This document shows positions 9,398-18,489 of a DNA stretch of 64,000 nucleotides, in pieces (position 1 is the first letter of the stretch; the number at the start of each line of letters is the position of its first letter). The notes under the pieces are model-generated. The model was not told where the DNA came from, did no database searches, and worked only from the letters and a program-made list of their open reading frames with translations. A program made the translations under genes and the position numbers. Location: NCBI GenBank assembly GCA_012960475.1, contig DUBE01000007.1, forward strand, positions 62,001 to 126,000. The letters run 5' to 3'. The stretch comes from Planctomycetota bacterium. GTDB lineage: Bacteria; Planctomycetota; UBA1135; GCA-002686595.

Positions 9398-11896
9398 ATG
9401 TTGTCCCTGCCCGTGGATCAGGTTCTGTCAGAACTGCTGCAAGCCCTGGACGCCAGCGGTGCAGCGGTGCTGGTGGCTCCCCCGGGAGCAGGCAAGACCA
9501 CCCGGGTGCCTCCAGCCATGGTGCGGGGCAAGGGAACGATTTGGGTCTTGGAGCCGCGGCGTATCGCGGCCCGTGCAGCGGCGCGGCGTGTGGCCCAGGA
9601 ACAGGGTTGGACCTTGGGAGAAGAGGTGGGCTGGGCTGTGCGTTTCGAGAAGAAGTTCAAGCCGACCTCGAAAATTGTCTATTGCACAGAGGGGGTCCTG
9701 TTGCGGCGTTTGCAAGCGGACCCGTTCCTGGAAGGGGTCGACGCCCTGGTGCTGGATGAGTTTCATGAGCGCCACATGGAAGGGGACTTGGCTCTCGCAA
9801 TGGCTGAGCGCGTGCGTAGCAGCGTGCGCGAGGACTTGCGAATCGTGGTCATGAGCGCCACCCTGATAGCTGACCCTATTTCTGAGTTCTTGCGTGCGAA
9901 GGTGGTGCGTTCCGAGGGCCGCCAGTTCGATGTGGAAGAGCGCTACTTGCCACTCTTGCCCAGAGAAAAGCCCGAGGATCATTTGCAACGGGCCGTTGAA
10001 ACGGCACTTGCGGGCTCGCCCGGGAATGTACTGGTCTTTCTCCCCGGTGCGGGGGAAATGCGCCGAGCCCGTCGGAGGATCGAGTCTTGGATTCTTAGTT
10101 TGGGCCTCGACCTGCACGACTTGCATGGAAGTCTCTCCCCGCAGGACCAGGACCTTGCCTTGACCGGGGGAGGCCGCCGTCGTGTAGTCCTCTCAACCAA
10201 TGTGGCCGAATCCAGCGTTACCGTGGATGGGGTCACTGCGGTAGTGGATTCAGGTCTAGCGCGCATTCTGCGCCATGATCCATCGGTGGGTTTGGATCGC
10301 TTGGGCCTTGAGCGCATTGCTGCGGATGCGGCAGCTCAACGAGCGGGCCGCGCAGGGCGCATTGGTCCTGGCCTTGTATTGCGTCTTTGGAGCAGTATCG
10401 ATCAACGCACCCTCAGGCCAAGCGAGGAACCGGAAGTGCGGCGGCTCGATCTGGCTGGGCCGGTGTTGCAGTTGCTCTCTTTTGGGGAACCGGACCCGGC
10501 GGAGTTTCCTTGGTTTGAAGCGCCAAAGCCCGAGGCACTGGACAACGCGGTGGCCTTGCTTGATCGCTTGGGAGCCACCGATCACGGAGTGCTGACCAAG
10601 ATGGGTCGGTCCCTCGCGGCCTTGCCCGTGCACCCGCGCCTCGGACGGTTGTTGGTGGCGGGTCATGGTGAAGGCGTGCCCCATGAGGTCGCTCTGGTGG
10701 CGGCCTTGCTGGGGGAGCGCGATCCCTTTGAACATGGTCAGGGTCCTGTGGACGGGGGCGAGTCGGATTTGGATGAGCGTTTGGATGCCTTGGAAACTTT
10801 GGCACGCACCAAACGAGCTCCTGGTGGCTTGCGCCCGGGCCCCGGGCGCAACGTGCTTCGTTCTCGGGACCAACTTGCATCCATGTTGCAGCGGGTGCTG
10901 GGTCAGGCACCGCAGTCCGGCGATCCAGATGACGCTCTGCTTCGCGCCCTGCTAACAGCCTTCCCTGACCGATTGGCCGTGCGCCGGGCCCCCGGTTCAG
11001 ATGCCTTTCGTGGCATCGATGGCAAGGGCCTGCGCCTTGCGCGGGAGAGTTGCGTAACCGAGGCCGAGGTGATCTTGGCTCTTGAGACCATCGGCACTGC
11101 CCGGGACGCCCGCGTGCGCCTGGCAGTGGGCGTGCCGCGCTCATTCATCAACGGGGGCAACGAGCACATGACCCAGGATTTGATCTGGGACCGAGAGGCG
11201 CTCAGAGTACGCGGGGCGCAGCGTACCTGGCTCGGACCCCTGTTGCTGGGGGAGGAGGTGGTCTCCTTGCCAAGGGGCCGCGAGTCGGAAGTCCAGGAGA
11301 TTTTGTGCGCCGAGGCCGCCAAGGACTTGGAAAATGCCCTTGGCTTTGATGAATCTGGTGTGCAGAGCCTGCTCGCGCGCCTCGCTTGTTTGGGGGAGTG
11401 GTGTCCGGAACTCGAATTGCCGCGTTTCGATGGGGAGCAGATCGCCGAGCACCTGCCGAATCTGGCTACGGGCTGTCGTTCTTTCGAAGACCTGCGCAAG
11501 CGACCTCTCGCCAGTCTCTTGCTTGGGCTCTTGACATATCAACAGAGGAGTGCCTTGGACATCATGGCTCCCGAGCGCATGGCTGTCCCTACGGGTTCAA
11601 AAATCACTCTGCTCTATGAAGCTGGTCGGCCGCCGGTACTGGCCGTGCGCATGCAGGAACTGTTCGGACTCAAGAATACGCCTACTGTGGCAGGTGGTCG
11701 GGTGACTTGTCTCCTGCATCTTCTGGCGCCGAACCATCGTCCTCAGCAGATCACTGATGACCTCGCTGGTTTTTGGGAGCGCACTTGGAAGGATGTGCGC
11801 AAGGACTTGCGCAACCGCTATCCCCGTCATGCCTGGCCTTTGGATCCGGCCAACGCTGTTCCTCAGAAACGACCTGCTCGGCGTCGTCGGCGCTGA
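9398..11896 (+). CDS. hrpB: ATP-dependent RNA helicase HrpB
   Basis: This DEAH-box helicase has 832 residues, close to the 809 of Escherichia coli HrpB. Motif I is APPGAGKTT (residues 27-35), motif II DEFHERH (about 119), motif III SAT, and motif VI QRAGRAGR. The helicase-associated and HrpB C-terminal regions follow, ending in a basic RPARRRRR tail. HrpB-family proteins are thought to remodel RNA and have been linked to mRNA processing or polar processes in some bacteria; the role is not certain. The ATG at 9398 starts directly before the conserved LPVDQVL segment. An earlier in-frame ATG at 9272 would add a low-complexity leader. The gene ends 15 bases from the convergent oxidoreductase gene. 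Confidence 0.92.
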   Translation: MLSLPVDQVLSELLQALDASGAAVLVAPPGAGKTTRVPPAMVRGKGTIWVLEPRRIAARAAARRVAQEQGWTLGEEVGWAVRFEKKFKPTSKIVYCTEGVLLRRLQADPFLEGVDALVLDEFHERHMEGDLALAMAERVRSSVREDLRIVVMSATLIADPISEFLRAKVVRSEGRQFDVEERYLPLLPREKPEDHLQRAVETALAGSPGNVLVFLPGAGEMRRARRRIESWILSLGLDLHDLHGSLSPQDQDLALTGGGRRRVVLSTNVAESSVTVDGVTAVVDSGLARILRHDPSVGLDRLGLERIAADAAAQRAGRAGRIGPGLVLRLWSSIDQRTLRPSEEPEVRRLDLAGPVLQLLSFGEPDPAEFPWFEAPKPEALDNAVALLDRLGATDHGVLTKMGRSLAALPVHPRLGRLLVAGHGEGVPHEVALVAALLGERDPFEHGQGPVDGGESDLDERLDALETLARTKRAPGGLRPGPGRNVLRSRDQLASMLQRVLGQAPQSGDPDDALLRALLTAFPDRLAVRRAPGSDAFRGIDGKGLRLARESCVTEAEVILALETIGTARDARVRLAVGVPRSFINGGNEHMTQDLIWDREALRVRGAQRTWLGPLLLGEEVVSLPRGRESEVQEILCAEAAKDLENALGFDESGVQSLLARLACLGEWCPELELPRFDGEQIAEHLPNLATGCRSFEDLRKRPLASLLLGLLTYQQRSALDIMAPERMAVPTGSKITLLYEAGRPPVLAVRMQELFGLKNTPTVAGGRVTCLLHLLAPNHRPQQITDDLAGFWERTWKDVRKDLRNRYPRHAWPLDPANAVPQKRPARRRRR

Positions 11897-11911
11897 GATA
11901 TTCCGTTGCCC

Positions 11912-13354
11912 TCACCGCTCCCAGGGTGGTGCGTTCAGCCTGCGCTTGCCATCAATAGAGAGCCGGATTTCACCTTTGGCATCGGGCGTTTCCATGCTCC
12001 GGTCCCAGAGCTGGCAGGTGACCTGGCGGTGCTTTTGATCCAAGCCCTCGCAGTAGTTGGTGTAGATGCAGCGCCGCACTTCTTCGCCTCGGCCCTCTTG
12101 CACCTTGAGCCACCAATCGGGGTCCGCCAGGGACTGACGGGCGGCTCCCACAAGATCGCAATCCCCCTCCTGCAGGGCCTTTTCGGCCAGTTCGTGGGTG
12201 CCTACGCCCCCAGCTCCGATCACTGGAATCTGATGTCCGGCTTTGTGGAGGGCTTCTCTGATGCTGTGGGAAAGGTGCAGGTTTCGTCCAAAAGGGTGTT
12301 CGAAGTGGGTCACCGTGGGCATGCACTCCTCGCCGCTCGCTCCGGTGTAGGGATAGATCGCCTGACCCACTGCCGGTTGGCGCGCGTCCTCGAACTTGCC
12401 GCCTTTTGATACGGAAATATAGTCAATGCCGCCCTTGGCCAGAGCCCGGGCGTGGGAGCATGCATCCTCTATGGTGCTGCCGCCTTTCACCACCTCGTCT
12501 CCCAGGATGCGACAACCCACGGTCCACTCCTTGCCGACCAGGGCGCGAACCGCTCTCAGCACTTCAAGAGGCAAACGTTGCCGGCCTGTCAAGTTGCTCC
12601 CATAACCGTCATCCCGTTGGTTCAGGGCCGAGAGGAAGCTCGCCAGGGTGTAGGCGTGGGCCATGTGCAATTCGACTCCATCGAAGCCTGCCTGCTTGGC
12701 TCGTTGGGCGGCAGCGGCGAACAGGTCGGGCAGGACATTGGGTAGTTCACGGATCGTTTCTAGATGTAAATCCCCGACTCTTTCCCGGTATCCGTAATTG
12801 AGCGCTTCCCATTCCCGCACGCTGAGGACCTCTTGTAGGGCAGCATCATCCATGCGCACCAACTGTTCGCGTATATCGGCTTCGTCGGCTGTAGCACCCA
12901 CGGCATCTCGGTGGGCTTGTGTGATGATGAGAAACTCCAGCAGGTATCGGCGCCTCTCTGGTCGTCGTCTGACGGGCAGGAAATCGAGAATCTGAATCAC
13001 CAACCGTGTACGCCCCGCGCTGTGCTCGCGCACTGTTCGCACCAGTTCCTGCAGTCCCGGAATGAAGCGATCATCGCCCACGCGCAAGAGGGGGCCTGAG
13101 GGCACATCGCGTACGCCCGTTGCTTCCACCACCAGCACCCCGGGCTGTCCGTCCGCCAGACGTCCATACCACTCGAGCACCTCGGGTGTGACCTCGCCCT
13201 CCTCCGTCGCCCTCCAGGGGACCATGGCCGGTATCCAACTGCGGGTCAGGCTCTGGAAACTGCCCACCTGTATCGGGGCGAACACGAGGCTGTTCTGGGC
13301 TTCCGTGCGGGTAGGCCAGCGGGTGGCTGGCAGAGATCTCTTGGGCTTGGCCAC
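11912..13354 (-). CDS. NADH:flavin oxidoreductase, Old Yellow Enzyme family
   Basis: This is an FMN-dependent TIM-barrel reductase. Conserved segments are FAPIQVGS at the N-terminal strand, the HMAHAYTLASFLS loop equivalent to the OYE H-x-A-H-x-Y-L active-site region, SNLTGRQRLPLEVLRAVR, and the C-terminal GAGGV and D-L-V-G-AARQSLADPDW phosphate-binding region. Near the end, Cys residues are spaced C-x5-C-x12-C (in CIYTNYC and VTC), unlike the tight cluster ligands of 2,4-dienoyl-CoA reductase. The GTG start was chosen because it leaves a 44-base gap to the divergent SDR gene; an ATG at 13411 would overlap that gene's start. In context it may be the reductase half of an aryl-CoA pathway, since OYE domains are fused to the monooxygenase in 2-aminobenzoyl-CoA and salicylyl-CoA enzymes. 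Confidence 0.82.
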   Translation of the reverse strand: MAKPKRSLPATRWPTRTEAQNSLVFAPIQVGSFQSLTRSWIPAMVPWRATEEGEVTPEVLEWYGRLADGQPGVLVVEATGVRDVPSGPLLRVGDDRFIPGLQELVRTVREHSAGRTRLVIQILDFLPVRRRPERRRYLLEFLIITQAHRDAVGATADEADIREQLVRMDDAALQEVLSVREWEALNYGYRERVGDLHLETIRELPNVLPDLFAAAAQRAKQAGFDGVELHMAHAYTLASFLSALNQRDDGYGSNLTGRQRLPLEVLRAVRALVGKEWTVGCRILGDEVVKGGSTIEDACSHARALAKGGIDYISVSKGGKFEDARQPAVGQAIYPYTGASGEECMPTVTHFEHPFGRNLHLSHSIREALHKAGHQIPVIGAGGVGTHELAEKALQEGDCDLVGAARQSLADPDWWLKVQEGRGEEVRRCIYTNYCEGLDQKHRQVTCQLWDRSMETPDAKGEIRLSIDGKRRLNAPPWER

Positions 13355-13398
13355 GGCTGGGCATGGTAGGCCCTGCCGCGGGCCGCTACCCTCATGCA

Positions 13399-14211
13399 AT
13401 GCAGCAACCACGGGTAGTCCTGACCGGCGCGTCAGGTGGCATCGGTCTGGCGTTCTGTCAGGCCCTCGGGCAACGGGGAGCCAGGGTCTGGGTTTGCGGG
13501 CGTGACGAGGGGCGCCTGGGCTCCGCCAAGGCTGCTGTGGAGCAGGCCGGAGGCAGCGCCACCAGTTTGGTGATGGATCTGGAACACCCTGACTCCCTGC
13601 GGGTTGCGGTGGAGCAACTCAGTCAGGAAGCCCCCATCGATTGGCTGGTGAACAACGCGGGCATTGTGGAGACTGCGCCCGTGCATTCATCCAAGGCCTC
13701 GGGTGAGCAGGCCCGGCGTCTGATGCAAGTCAATTTTCACGCAGCGCGCGAGCTGACCCAGGGGCTGCTTGGGTTGCTGGCTGAATCGAAGCGTCCTAGC
13801 GTGGTCATGGTGGCGAGTTCCGCGGCCCTTGGGGGCCATCCCTATGTGGCGGCCTACTCAGCCAGCAAGCACGCCTTGCTTGGCTGGGCTCGCTGCGCTG
13901 CGAGGGACCTGCAGACCAAAGGGATCGCGGTGAATGTAGTCTGCCCACACTTTGTGGATACGCCCATGACCGACTCAGGTGCGGACTTTGTTGCTGCTAA
14001 GACCGGCCGCTCAAGAGAACAGGTCAAAGCCGAGTACGCTGCGATCAACCCCAGTGGTGTGCTGATTGCCCCGAGCGAAGTGGCCTTGGCAGCATTGGGT
14101 TTGCTGGAGAGCACGATCTCTGGCCATGTGCTTGAACTCACCGGCGGAGACAGTCAACGCTGCGTGGACCAGGGCTTCGAAATTGAGGCCATCACCCGGA
14201 GAGACCAATGA
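13399..14211 (+). CDS. Short-chain dehydrogenase/reductase
   Basis: This 270-residue classical SDR has the NAD(P)-binding TGASGGIG motif (residues 9-16), NNAG, the catalytic Ser in VASSA and the catalytic YSASK (Tyr and Lys). It would oxidise or reduce a hydroxyl/keto group, plausibly a 3-hydroxyacyl-CoA or alicyclic ring alcohol in the surrounding CoA pathway. The ATG at 13399 puts the Rossmann strand immediately after the start; an ATG at 13363 would overlap the divergent oxidoreductase. Its stop overlaps the RidA start (ATGA), indicating translational coupling. Confidence 0.88.
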   Translation: MQQPRVVLTGASGGIGLAFCQALGQRGARVWVCGRDEGRLGSAKAAVEQAGGSATSLVMDLEHPDSLRVAVEQLSQEAPIDWLVNNAGIVETAPVHSSKASGEQARRLMQVNFHAARELTQGLLGLLAESKRPSVVMVASSAALGGHPYVAAYSASKHALLGWARCAARDLQTKGIAVNVVCPHFVDTPMTDSGADFVAAKTGRSREQVKAEYAAINPSGVLIAPSEVALAALGLLESTISGHVLELTGGDSQRCVDQGFEIEAITRRDQ

Positions 14212-14606
14212 AGATCGATTTGATCCAACCCGAGGGCTGGCCCCGGCCGAGTGGCTATAGCAATGGAGTGCTTGTGGCGGACGCCGGCAGCCTGCTGTTC
14301 ATCGCCGGGCAGGTGGGCTGGGACATCCAGGAGCGCATGAAGGAGGGGTTCCTGCCTCAGTTCCGGCAGGCCCTGGAGAACATCAGCGCGGTGCTGGAGG
14401 AGGCTGGGGGCAAGCCTGAGCACCTCGTTAGGGTTACGATCTACGTCACGGACAGGGCCGCCTACATGGGGGTCCTGGCTGAGGTGGGGGTCGCCTGGCG
14501 TGCCGTCTTGGGCGAGGTGTGGCCTGCCATGAGTTTGGTGGAGGTCCAGGGCTTGTTGGAGCAAGGGGCCGTCCTTGAGATCGAGGCCACCGCAGCCCTT
14601 CCATGA
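14208..14606 (+). CDS. RidA/YjgF family enamine-imine deaminase
   Basis: This 132-residue RidA-fold protein has the family segments SGYSNGV, LLFIAGQVGWD, the helix with QFRQALENISAVLEEAGG, VRVTIYVTD and PAMSLVEV. Family members hydrolyse reactive enamines or imines to ketones with release of ammonia, and subgroups act as 2-aminomuconate deaminases. The usual substrate-anchoring Arg of canonical RidA, near the R-P/T-x motif, is replaced around GEVWPAMS, so the substrate probably differs from that of housekeeping RidA. Coupling to the SDR gene and the nearby CoA-ligase operon suggests a dedicated catabolic role, for example deaminating a ring enamine. Confidence 0.87.
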   Translation: MKIDLIQPEGWPRPSGYSNGVLVADAGSLLFIAGQVGWDIQERMKEGFLPQFRQALENISAVLEEAGGKPEHLVRVTIYVTDRAAYMGVLAEVGVAWRAVLGEVWPAMSLVEVQGLLEQGAVLEIEATAALP

Positions 14607-14702
14607 GGGGCGGGGTTGGCTCAATATTGGACTTGCCTCTGGAATTTACTTCTTCGTTCCGCGCCGCCACAGCAGGTCGGTGTGGACCTAACTTATTGCT
14701 CT

Positions 14703-14846
14703 GTAACAGGTTACGCCGGTCTAGCTGCATCGGGTCGAGGTGATTCACCCTGTTTGAGGGAATCTCCCGGATTTCTCCCCTTTCCAAGCCGGAGGTCTTC
14801 GCGCAGGCTAGTGTTCATACGGGGCGTATGGTGAACTTCTCACCAT
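14703..14846 (+). promoter_or_regulatory. Leader with several dyad symmetries before the secreted-protein gene
   Basis: The 296-base gap 14607-14902 has no gene but four short inverted repeats. They are GTAACAGGTTAC (14703-14714), GGTGATTCACC (14739-14749), CATACG-GGG-CGTATG (14816-14830) and ATGGTGA-ACTTC-TCACCAT (14828-14846). The second and fourth share the GGTGA/TCACC half-site. The third and fourth overlap by three bases and could not both form as hairpins. They may be operators or a 5'-UTR structure. No confident -35/-10 pair was seen. Confidence 0.4.
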
Positions 14847-14902
14847 CGCTTCACTTCTCCCCTTTATTCCGGCACTCCTTAGAAAATAGGTTTCGGCAAC
14901 AC

Positions 14903-16375
14903 ATGAAAACTGACATCAGAAGCTCCCTCCTGACGGTAGCTGGCTTGGGCCTCTTGGCCATGTCCGCGACTGCTCAGCAGAGTATGCAAACTGCGCAACC
15001 TCAGCGCATCAACGGTACGGCGAAGCACGCCGGTATCTATCACGTCGCTACTGGCACTTGGACCCGCACTCAAGGTGCAACGGCCAATGTCGGTCCCGAC
15101 ATCGTTTATAACAACACCGCAGACGGCATTTATTGGACCGGCGAGATTCATGAGAACGGTGCGGAGTGGATTGACGAGGGCGAACTGCCCGGTTCTTCCT
15201 CTCCCTTTGGCGCTAACAAGGAGTGCTACTCGATCAACGCGTTTGATATGTTCTACGGCACTTCATCCCTGCCTGGCACCCTGACCATGAACGTCAACTG
15301 GTATGACGCTTATGATCCCTGCACCAACCCCAATGAGGCCAACTCCTGCATCAACTGGGCTGGCTCCACAATGGCTATTGACCTTCCCGAGAACGGCGGC
15401 TCCGGCACCGGTTTCTGGACCATGACGATTGACATGGCCGGCGCAGAGGTTGACATGAACGCTGATGGCGCTCCGTGTCTTCCCCTCTATGACGCCAACC
15501 CTGATTGGGATTCCTTCGGTTGGGGCGCGAGTCCCATCGGTGGAAACATGGGCTGGATCCTTGCCGGTGACCCGGACTGGACACCCAACGTAACGGCTGG
15601 TGCCAACGGTGAATCCGGTGGTACTGGTACTTACTATGACATCAGTGGCGCAGTTTCCTGCAACATTGACCCGCTATTGGGCCACACTGGTCTCAACACC
15701 CAGGACCTCTGGCGCGTTGTTCAGCCCGCTGGTGGCGCGTTGATCATCGGTACCGGTTGTTACTGGTATGGTGGTTACAACAACGTCCTTGGCTGCGGTG
15801 GCCTGGGCCCGAACAACTCGTTCGCGTCCAATTATGTCCGCATCCATGCTTCGGATGTTGCTGGCGCTGCGTGTGACACCGAGCCGGACCTTGTGTTCTC
15901 GGCCCCGGGTAACGCGCACTGTGGCACCAACACCGGTGGAGCACCCTCCGGCCCGGCCCGCATCTCTTACGCACGTGACCCGTCTGGCGCTACCGTTGGT
16001 ACCGTGCAGGCTGTTGACGGACCGGACAACGAGTTTGGTTACTTCATCGTCTCGGTTGGTCTAGGTAGTGGCATTGTTATCAGCAATGGCATCCTGTACC
16101 TCGCTCCGCCCTTCGGTCGTTACTCTCCGACAACTGCAACGAGTCAGGGCGATCCCGCTCTGAACTCCATCGGCCGCTTTGGCCCTGATGGCGTGCTGGC
16201 GAACTTGGTTGGAACCGGCGACCCCGCTGGCAATGGCTACGTGGTTCCCCTTGTTAAGACCAACACCCTTGGTACTGGCAACTGGGCCCCGGGCGACACG
16301 ATCGCCCTCTCCCTCTGGTTCCGTTGCGGCAACGCCAGCAACTTCTCCGACGCCGTCCAGGTTCAGTTCCGCTGA
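14903..16375 (+). CDS. Secreted Cys-containing protein with lineage-type C-terminal module
   Basis: This 490-residue exported protein has no recognised enzymatic motif. The start at 14903 gives a good signal peptide (MKTDIRSSLLTVAGLGLLAMSATAQQ). The mature part is rich in Gly, Asn, Trp and acidic residues, with scattered Cys (for example YDPCTNP, NSCINW, GCGGLG), suggesting disulfides in an extracellular beta-structure. The last about 150 residues, with a CGTNTGG-type start and ending in LWFRCGNASNFSDAVQVQF, resemble the C-terminus of the secreted phosphodiesterase at 49761-52004. Codon choice is more uniform than in its neighbours, which suggests high expression. It sits as a separate transcription unit between the RidA and enoyl-CoA hydratase genes and is followed by a strong hairpin. 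It could be a surface or structural protein. Confidence 0.75.
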   Translation: MKTDIRSSLLTVAGLGLLAMSATAQQSMQTAQPQRINGTAKHAGIYHVATGTWTRTQGATANVGPDIVYNNTADGIYWTGEIHENGAEWIDEGELPGSSSPFGANKECYSINAFDMFYGTSSLPGTLTMNVNWYDAYDPCTNPNEANSCINWAGSTMAIDLPENGGSGTGFWTMTIDMAGAEVDMNADGAPCLPLYDANPDWDSFGWGASPIGGNMGWILAGDPDWTPNVTAGANGESGGTGTYYDISGAVSCNIDPLLGHTGLNTQDLWRVVQPAGGALIIGTGCYWYGGYNNVLGCGGLGPNNSFASNYVRIHASDVAGAACDTEPDLVFSAPGNAHCGTNTGGAPSGPARISYARDPSGATVGTVQAVDGPDNEFGYFIVSVGLGSGIVISNGILYLAPPFGRYSPTTATSQGDPALNSIGRFGPDGVLANLVGTGDPAGNGYVVPLVKTNTLGTGNWAPGDTIALSLWFRCGNASNFSDAVQVQFR

Positions 16376-16407
16376 TCCCTGGCCCGTTAGAGGCCTAATC
16401 TAAGAGT

Positions 16408-16437
16408 GGCGTCCGCTCCCCTTGGGGGGCGGGCGCC
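16408..16437 (+). terminator. Strong hairpin after the secreted-protein gene
   Basis: A 14-bp stem with two G-U pairs and a 2-base nominal loop: GGCGTCCGCTCCCC (16408-16421), TT, GGGGGGCGGGCGCC (16424-16437). It starts 33 bases after the stop codon. No T-run follows, so it may act as a processing or stability structure rather than a classical intrinsic terminator. Confidence 0.6.
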
Positions 16438-16508
16438 GCTCGCATTATGTGGCGGGATTGTGAAGGCGGATCCCAGGCTGGGCCGGTTGCGGGGGTATCC
16501 TCTGCCCC

Positions 16509-17336
16509 ATGGACTGCAAGACATTCCACTACCACGAGGAAGACGATGTCGCGGTGATTCGCCTGGAGAGGCCGGAACGTCTGAATGCTCTGACTTTCGA
16601 TTCATACGCCGAGCTGAGGGATACCTTTCGGGCGCTGGCGACCCGAGACGACCTTCGAAGCGTGCTGCTGACCGGAACTGGGAGGGCCTTTTGTTCTGGA
16701 GGAGATGTGCGCGACATCATCGGGCGCCTGATGGGCGTGGATGACGGCACCCTGTATGCATTCACGCGCATGACCTGCGACTTGATCGGCAGCATTCGAC
16801 AATTGGAGAAGCCGGTGGTCGGAGCCTTGAATGGCACCACCTGTGGAGCAGGGGCTGTCATGGCTGCAGCTTGTGATATCCGGGTTGCGGCGGAGTCCGC
16901 ACGAATCGCTTTCCTGTTCACCAAGGTGGGGCTCTCGGGGGCGGACATGGGAGCTGCCTGGCTGTTGCCGCGCATTGTGGGTCATGGGTTGGCGAGTGAA
17001 CTCTTGATGTTGGGAGAGTTCATTGACGCCAAGCGCGCTGAGGCCATTGGTCTCTACAATCAGGTTGTTCCGGACGAGGAACTCGCCGATCGCGGCCTTG
17101 AACTTGCTGGCGAACTCGCTTCAGGCCCTGCTTTGGGGCTGGCCGTTACCAAGCGCATGCTTGATGCTGAATGGAACATGAGCCGCGACGAGGCGTTTTC
17201 CGCAGAGGCCTGGATTCAAGCGGAGTGTATGAAGCATCCGGACTATGAGGAAGCCTACCGTGCCTTTGTGGAGAAGCGCCACAAGGACTTTCGGGCTTCG
17301 GGGGCACTTGGAAAGCAAAGCGGCGCGCGGTCATGA
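16509..17336 (+). CDS. Enoyl-CoA hydratase/isomerase family protein
   Basis: This 275-residue crotonase-fold enzyme has the first oxyanion-hole segment FCSGGDVRD (residues 61-69) and the second, GTTCGAGAVM (109-118). It hydrates or isomerises an enoyl-CoA in the cytoplasm. The MGAAWLLPRIVG region is typical of the family members found with aryl-CoA ligases. Of the two catalytic Glu positions of rat mitochondrial hydratase, I cannot assign the first in the usual place (C-G-A-G-A), so a hydrolase or isomerase activity is possible. It is the first gene of a tight operon and overlaps the acyl-CoA dehydrogenase by 4 bases. Confidence 0.87.
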   Translation: MDCKTFHYHEEDDVAVIRLERPERLNALTFDSYAELRDTFRALATRDDLRSVLLTGTGRAFCSGGDVRDIIGRLMGVDDGTLYAFTRMTCDLIGSIRQLEKPVVGALNGTTCGAGAVMAAACDIRVAAESARIAFLFTKVGLSGADMGAAWLLPRIVGHGLASELLMLGEFIDAKRAEAIGLYNQVVPDEELADRGLELAGELASGPALGLAVTKRMLDAEWNMSRDEAFSAEAWIQAECMKHPDYEEAYRAFVEKRHKDFRASGALGKQSGARS

Positions 17337-18487
17337 GTGAACTTGACGACCTCCAAAGCGACGCTGAACAAGCGGCCCGCTCCATGCAGGCGAAGGTTGC
17401 TTGTGCGGCCGATGAAGATGGCGCCGCAAGGGTTGCTTTGGGGTTCTTGGCAAAGAACGATTGGCTCGGCTGGGCCTTGCCCGAGGCTTATGGCGGTCAT
17501 GCCGTAGGGGGGCGCGTAGCTGCTGAAAAGGTCAGCGTCGAGGCCTTGTGCGCGGTGCGCCGTGGGCTGGCCCGTGGCTGCGGAATGGTGGACCTGATGT
17601 TCGTGGAACAGGGCCTGGGCTCCTATGCCCTCGCTTTGGGAGGCGCAAAAGACCTGGCTCAGGAGTTGATGGGGGAATACGCCGCTGGAACACGCATTGC
17701 TGCCTTTGCGGTGACTGAAAAGGATGCGGGTAGCGATCTGGCCGGTGTCTCTACCCAGGCGGTGCGTACGGATCGTGGGTACTGTTTGACCGGTGCCAAG
17801 ACCTTTATCACCAACGCTGGCATCGCCCATGACTACACGCTCTTGGCTCGGGTGGCAGGGGAGCCGGGAGACCGTTCGGGTCTGGCCATGTTCCGGGTCC
17901 CCGCTAGTGCCCGGGGCCTTGAGGTCAAGCGGTTCGAAGTGATGGCTTCACATCCCATCGGCGAGGTGATCCTGAACGATGTGCAGGTGGATCAGCGTGA
18001 TCTGATTGGGGAGGAAGGCCAAGGCCTTGATCTGGCGCTTGGGGTCCTAGCTCGTTTCCGGACCTCGGTGGCGGCGGCCGCGGTGGGCTTTGGGGAGCGT
18101 GCCTTGGAGGAGTCCTTGGCCCATCTCAAGTCCCGGAAGCAGTTTGGGCGGTCCCTGTCCAGTTTTCAGGGCCTGCGCTTTGATCTGGCAGAGATGGACA
18201 CGCGTCTAGCAGCCGCTGCCTTGCTCGTGTCCCATGCGGCGGCATGTGTGGACGCTGAAGAGGATTCGAAGGCAGAGGTAGCCCGGGCCAAGTTGTTCGC
18301 AACGGAAACAGCGAGTTGGGTCTGTGACAAGGCTGTGCAACACCATGGAGGTCTTGGGGTGCGTCGCGGAACTGTCGTGGAGCTTCTTTTTCGTGAGGTG
18401 CGCGCTCTTCGAATCTATGAGGGCACCAGTGAGATTCAAAAGCTGATCATCGCCAAACATCTCTTGAATCAAGATACCTCGAGCTGA
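17333..18487 (+). CDS. Acyl-CoA dehydrogenase family protein
   Basis: This FAD-dependent dehydrogenase of 384 residues matches the family length. Visible are FAVTEKDAGSD (flavin/substrate loop), KTFITNAG, the FGRSLSSFQG FAD contact, and the C-terminal IYEGTSEIQ in which the Glu occupies the catalytic-base position of medium-chain enzymes. It would introduce a double bond into an acyl- or alicyclic-CoA. The start overlaps the enoyl-CoA hydratase stop (ATGA) and the ferredoxin gene begins 2 bases after its stop. The ferredoxin may serve a partner oxidoreductase rather than this enzyme, which normally uses ETF. Confidence 0.9.
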   Translation: MSELDDLQSDAEQAARSMQAKVACAADEDGAARVALGFLAKNDWLGWALPEAYGGHAVGGRVAAEKVSVEALCAVRRGLARGCGMVDLMFVEQGLGSYALALGGAKDLAQELMGEYAAGTRIAAFAVTEKDAGSDLAGVSTQAVRTDRGYCLTGAKTFITNAGIAHDYTLLARVAGEPGDRSGLAMFRVPASARGLEVKRFEVMASHPIGEVILNDVQVDQRDLIGEEGQGLDLALGVLARFRTSVAAAAVGFGERALEESLAHLKSRKQFGRSLSSFQGLRFDLAEMDTRLAAAALLVSHAAACVDAEEDSKAEVARAKLFATETASWVCDKAVQHHGGLGVRRGTVVELLFREVRALRIYEGTSEIQKLIIAKHLLNQDTSS

Positions 18488-18489
18488 CC

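Noticed and set aside
14208..14606. Calling the RidA-family gene ridA itself
   Set aside because: The usual anchoring Arg motif of housekeeping RidA is not present and the gene sits in a catabolic cluster, so only the family name is supported.
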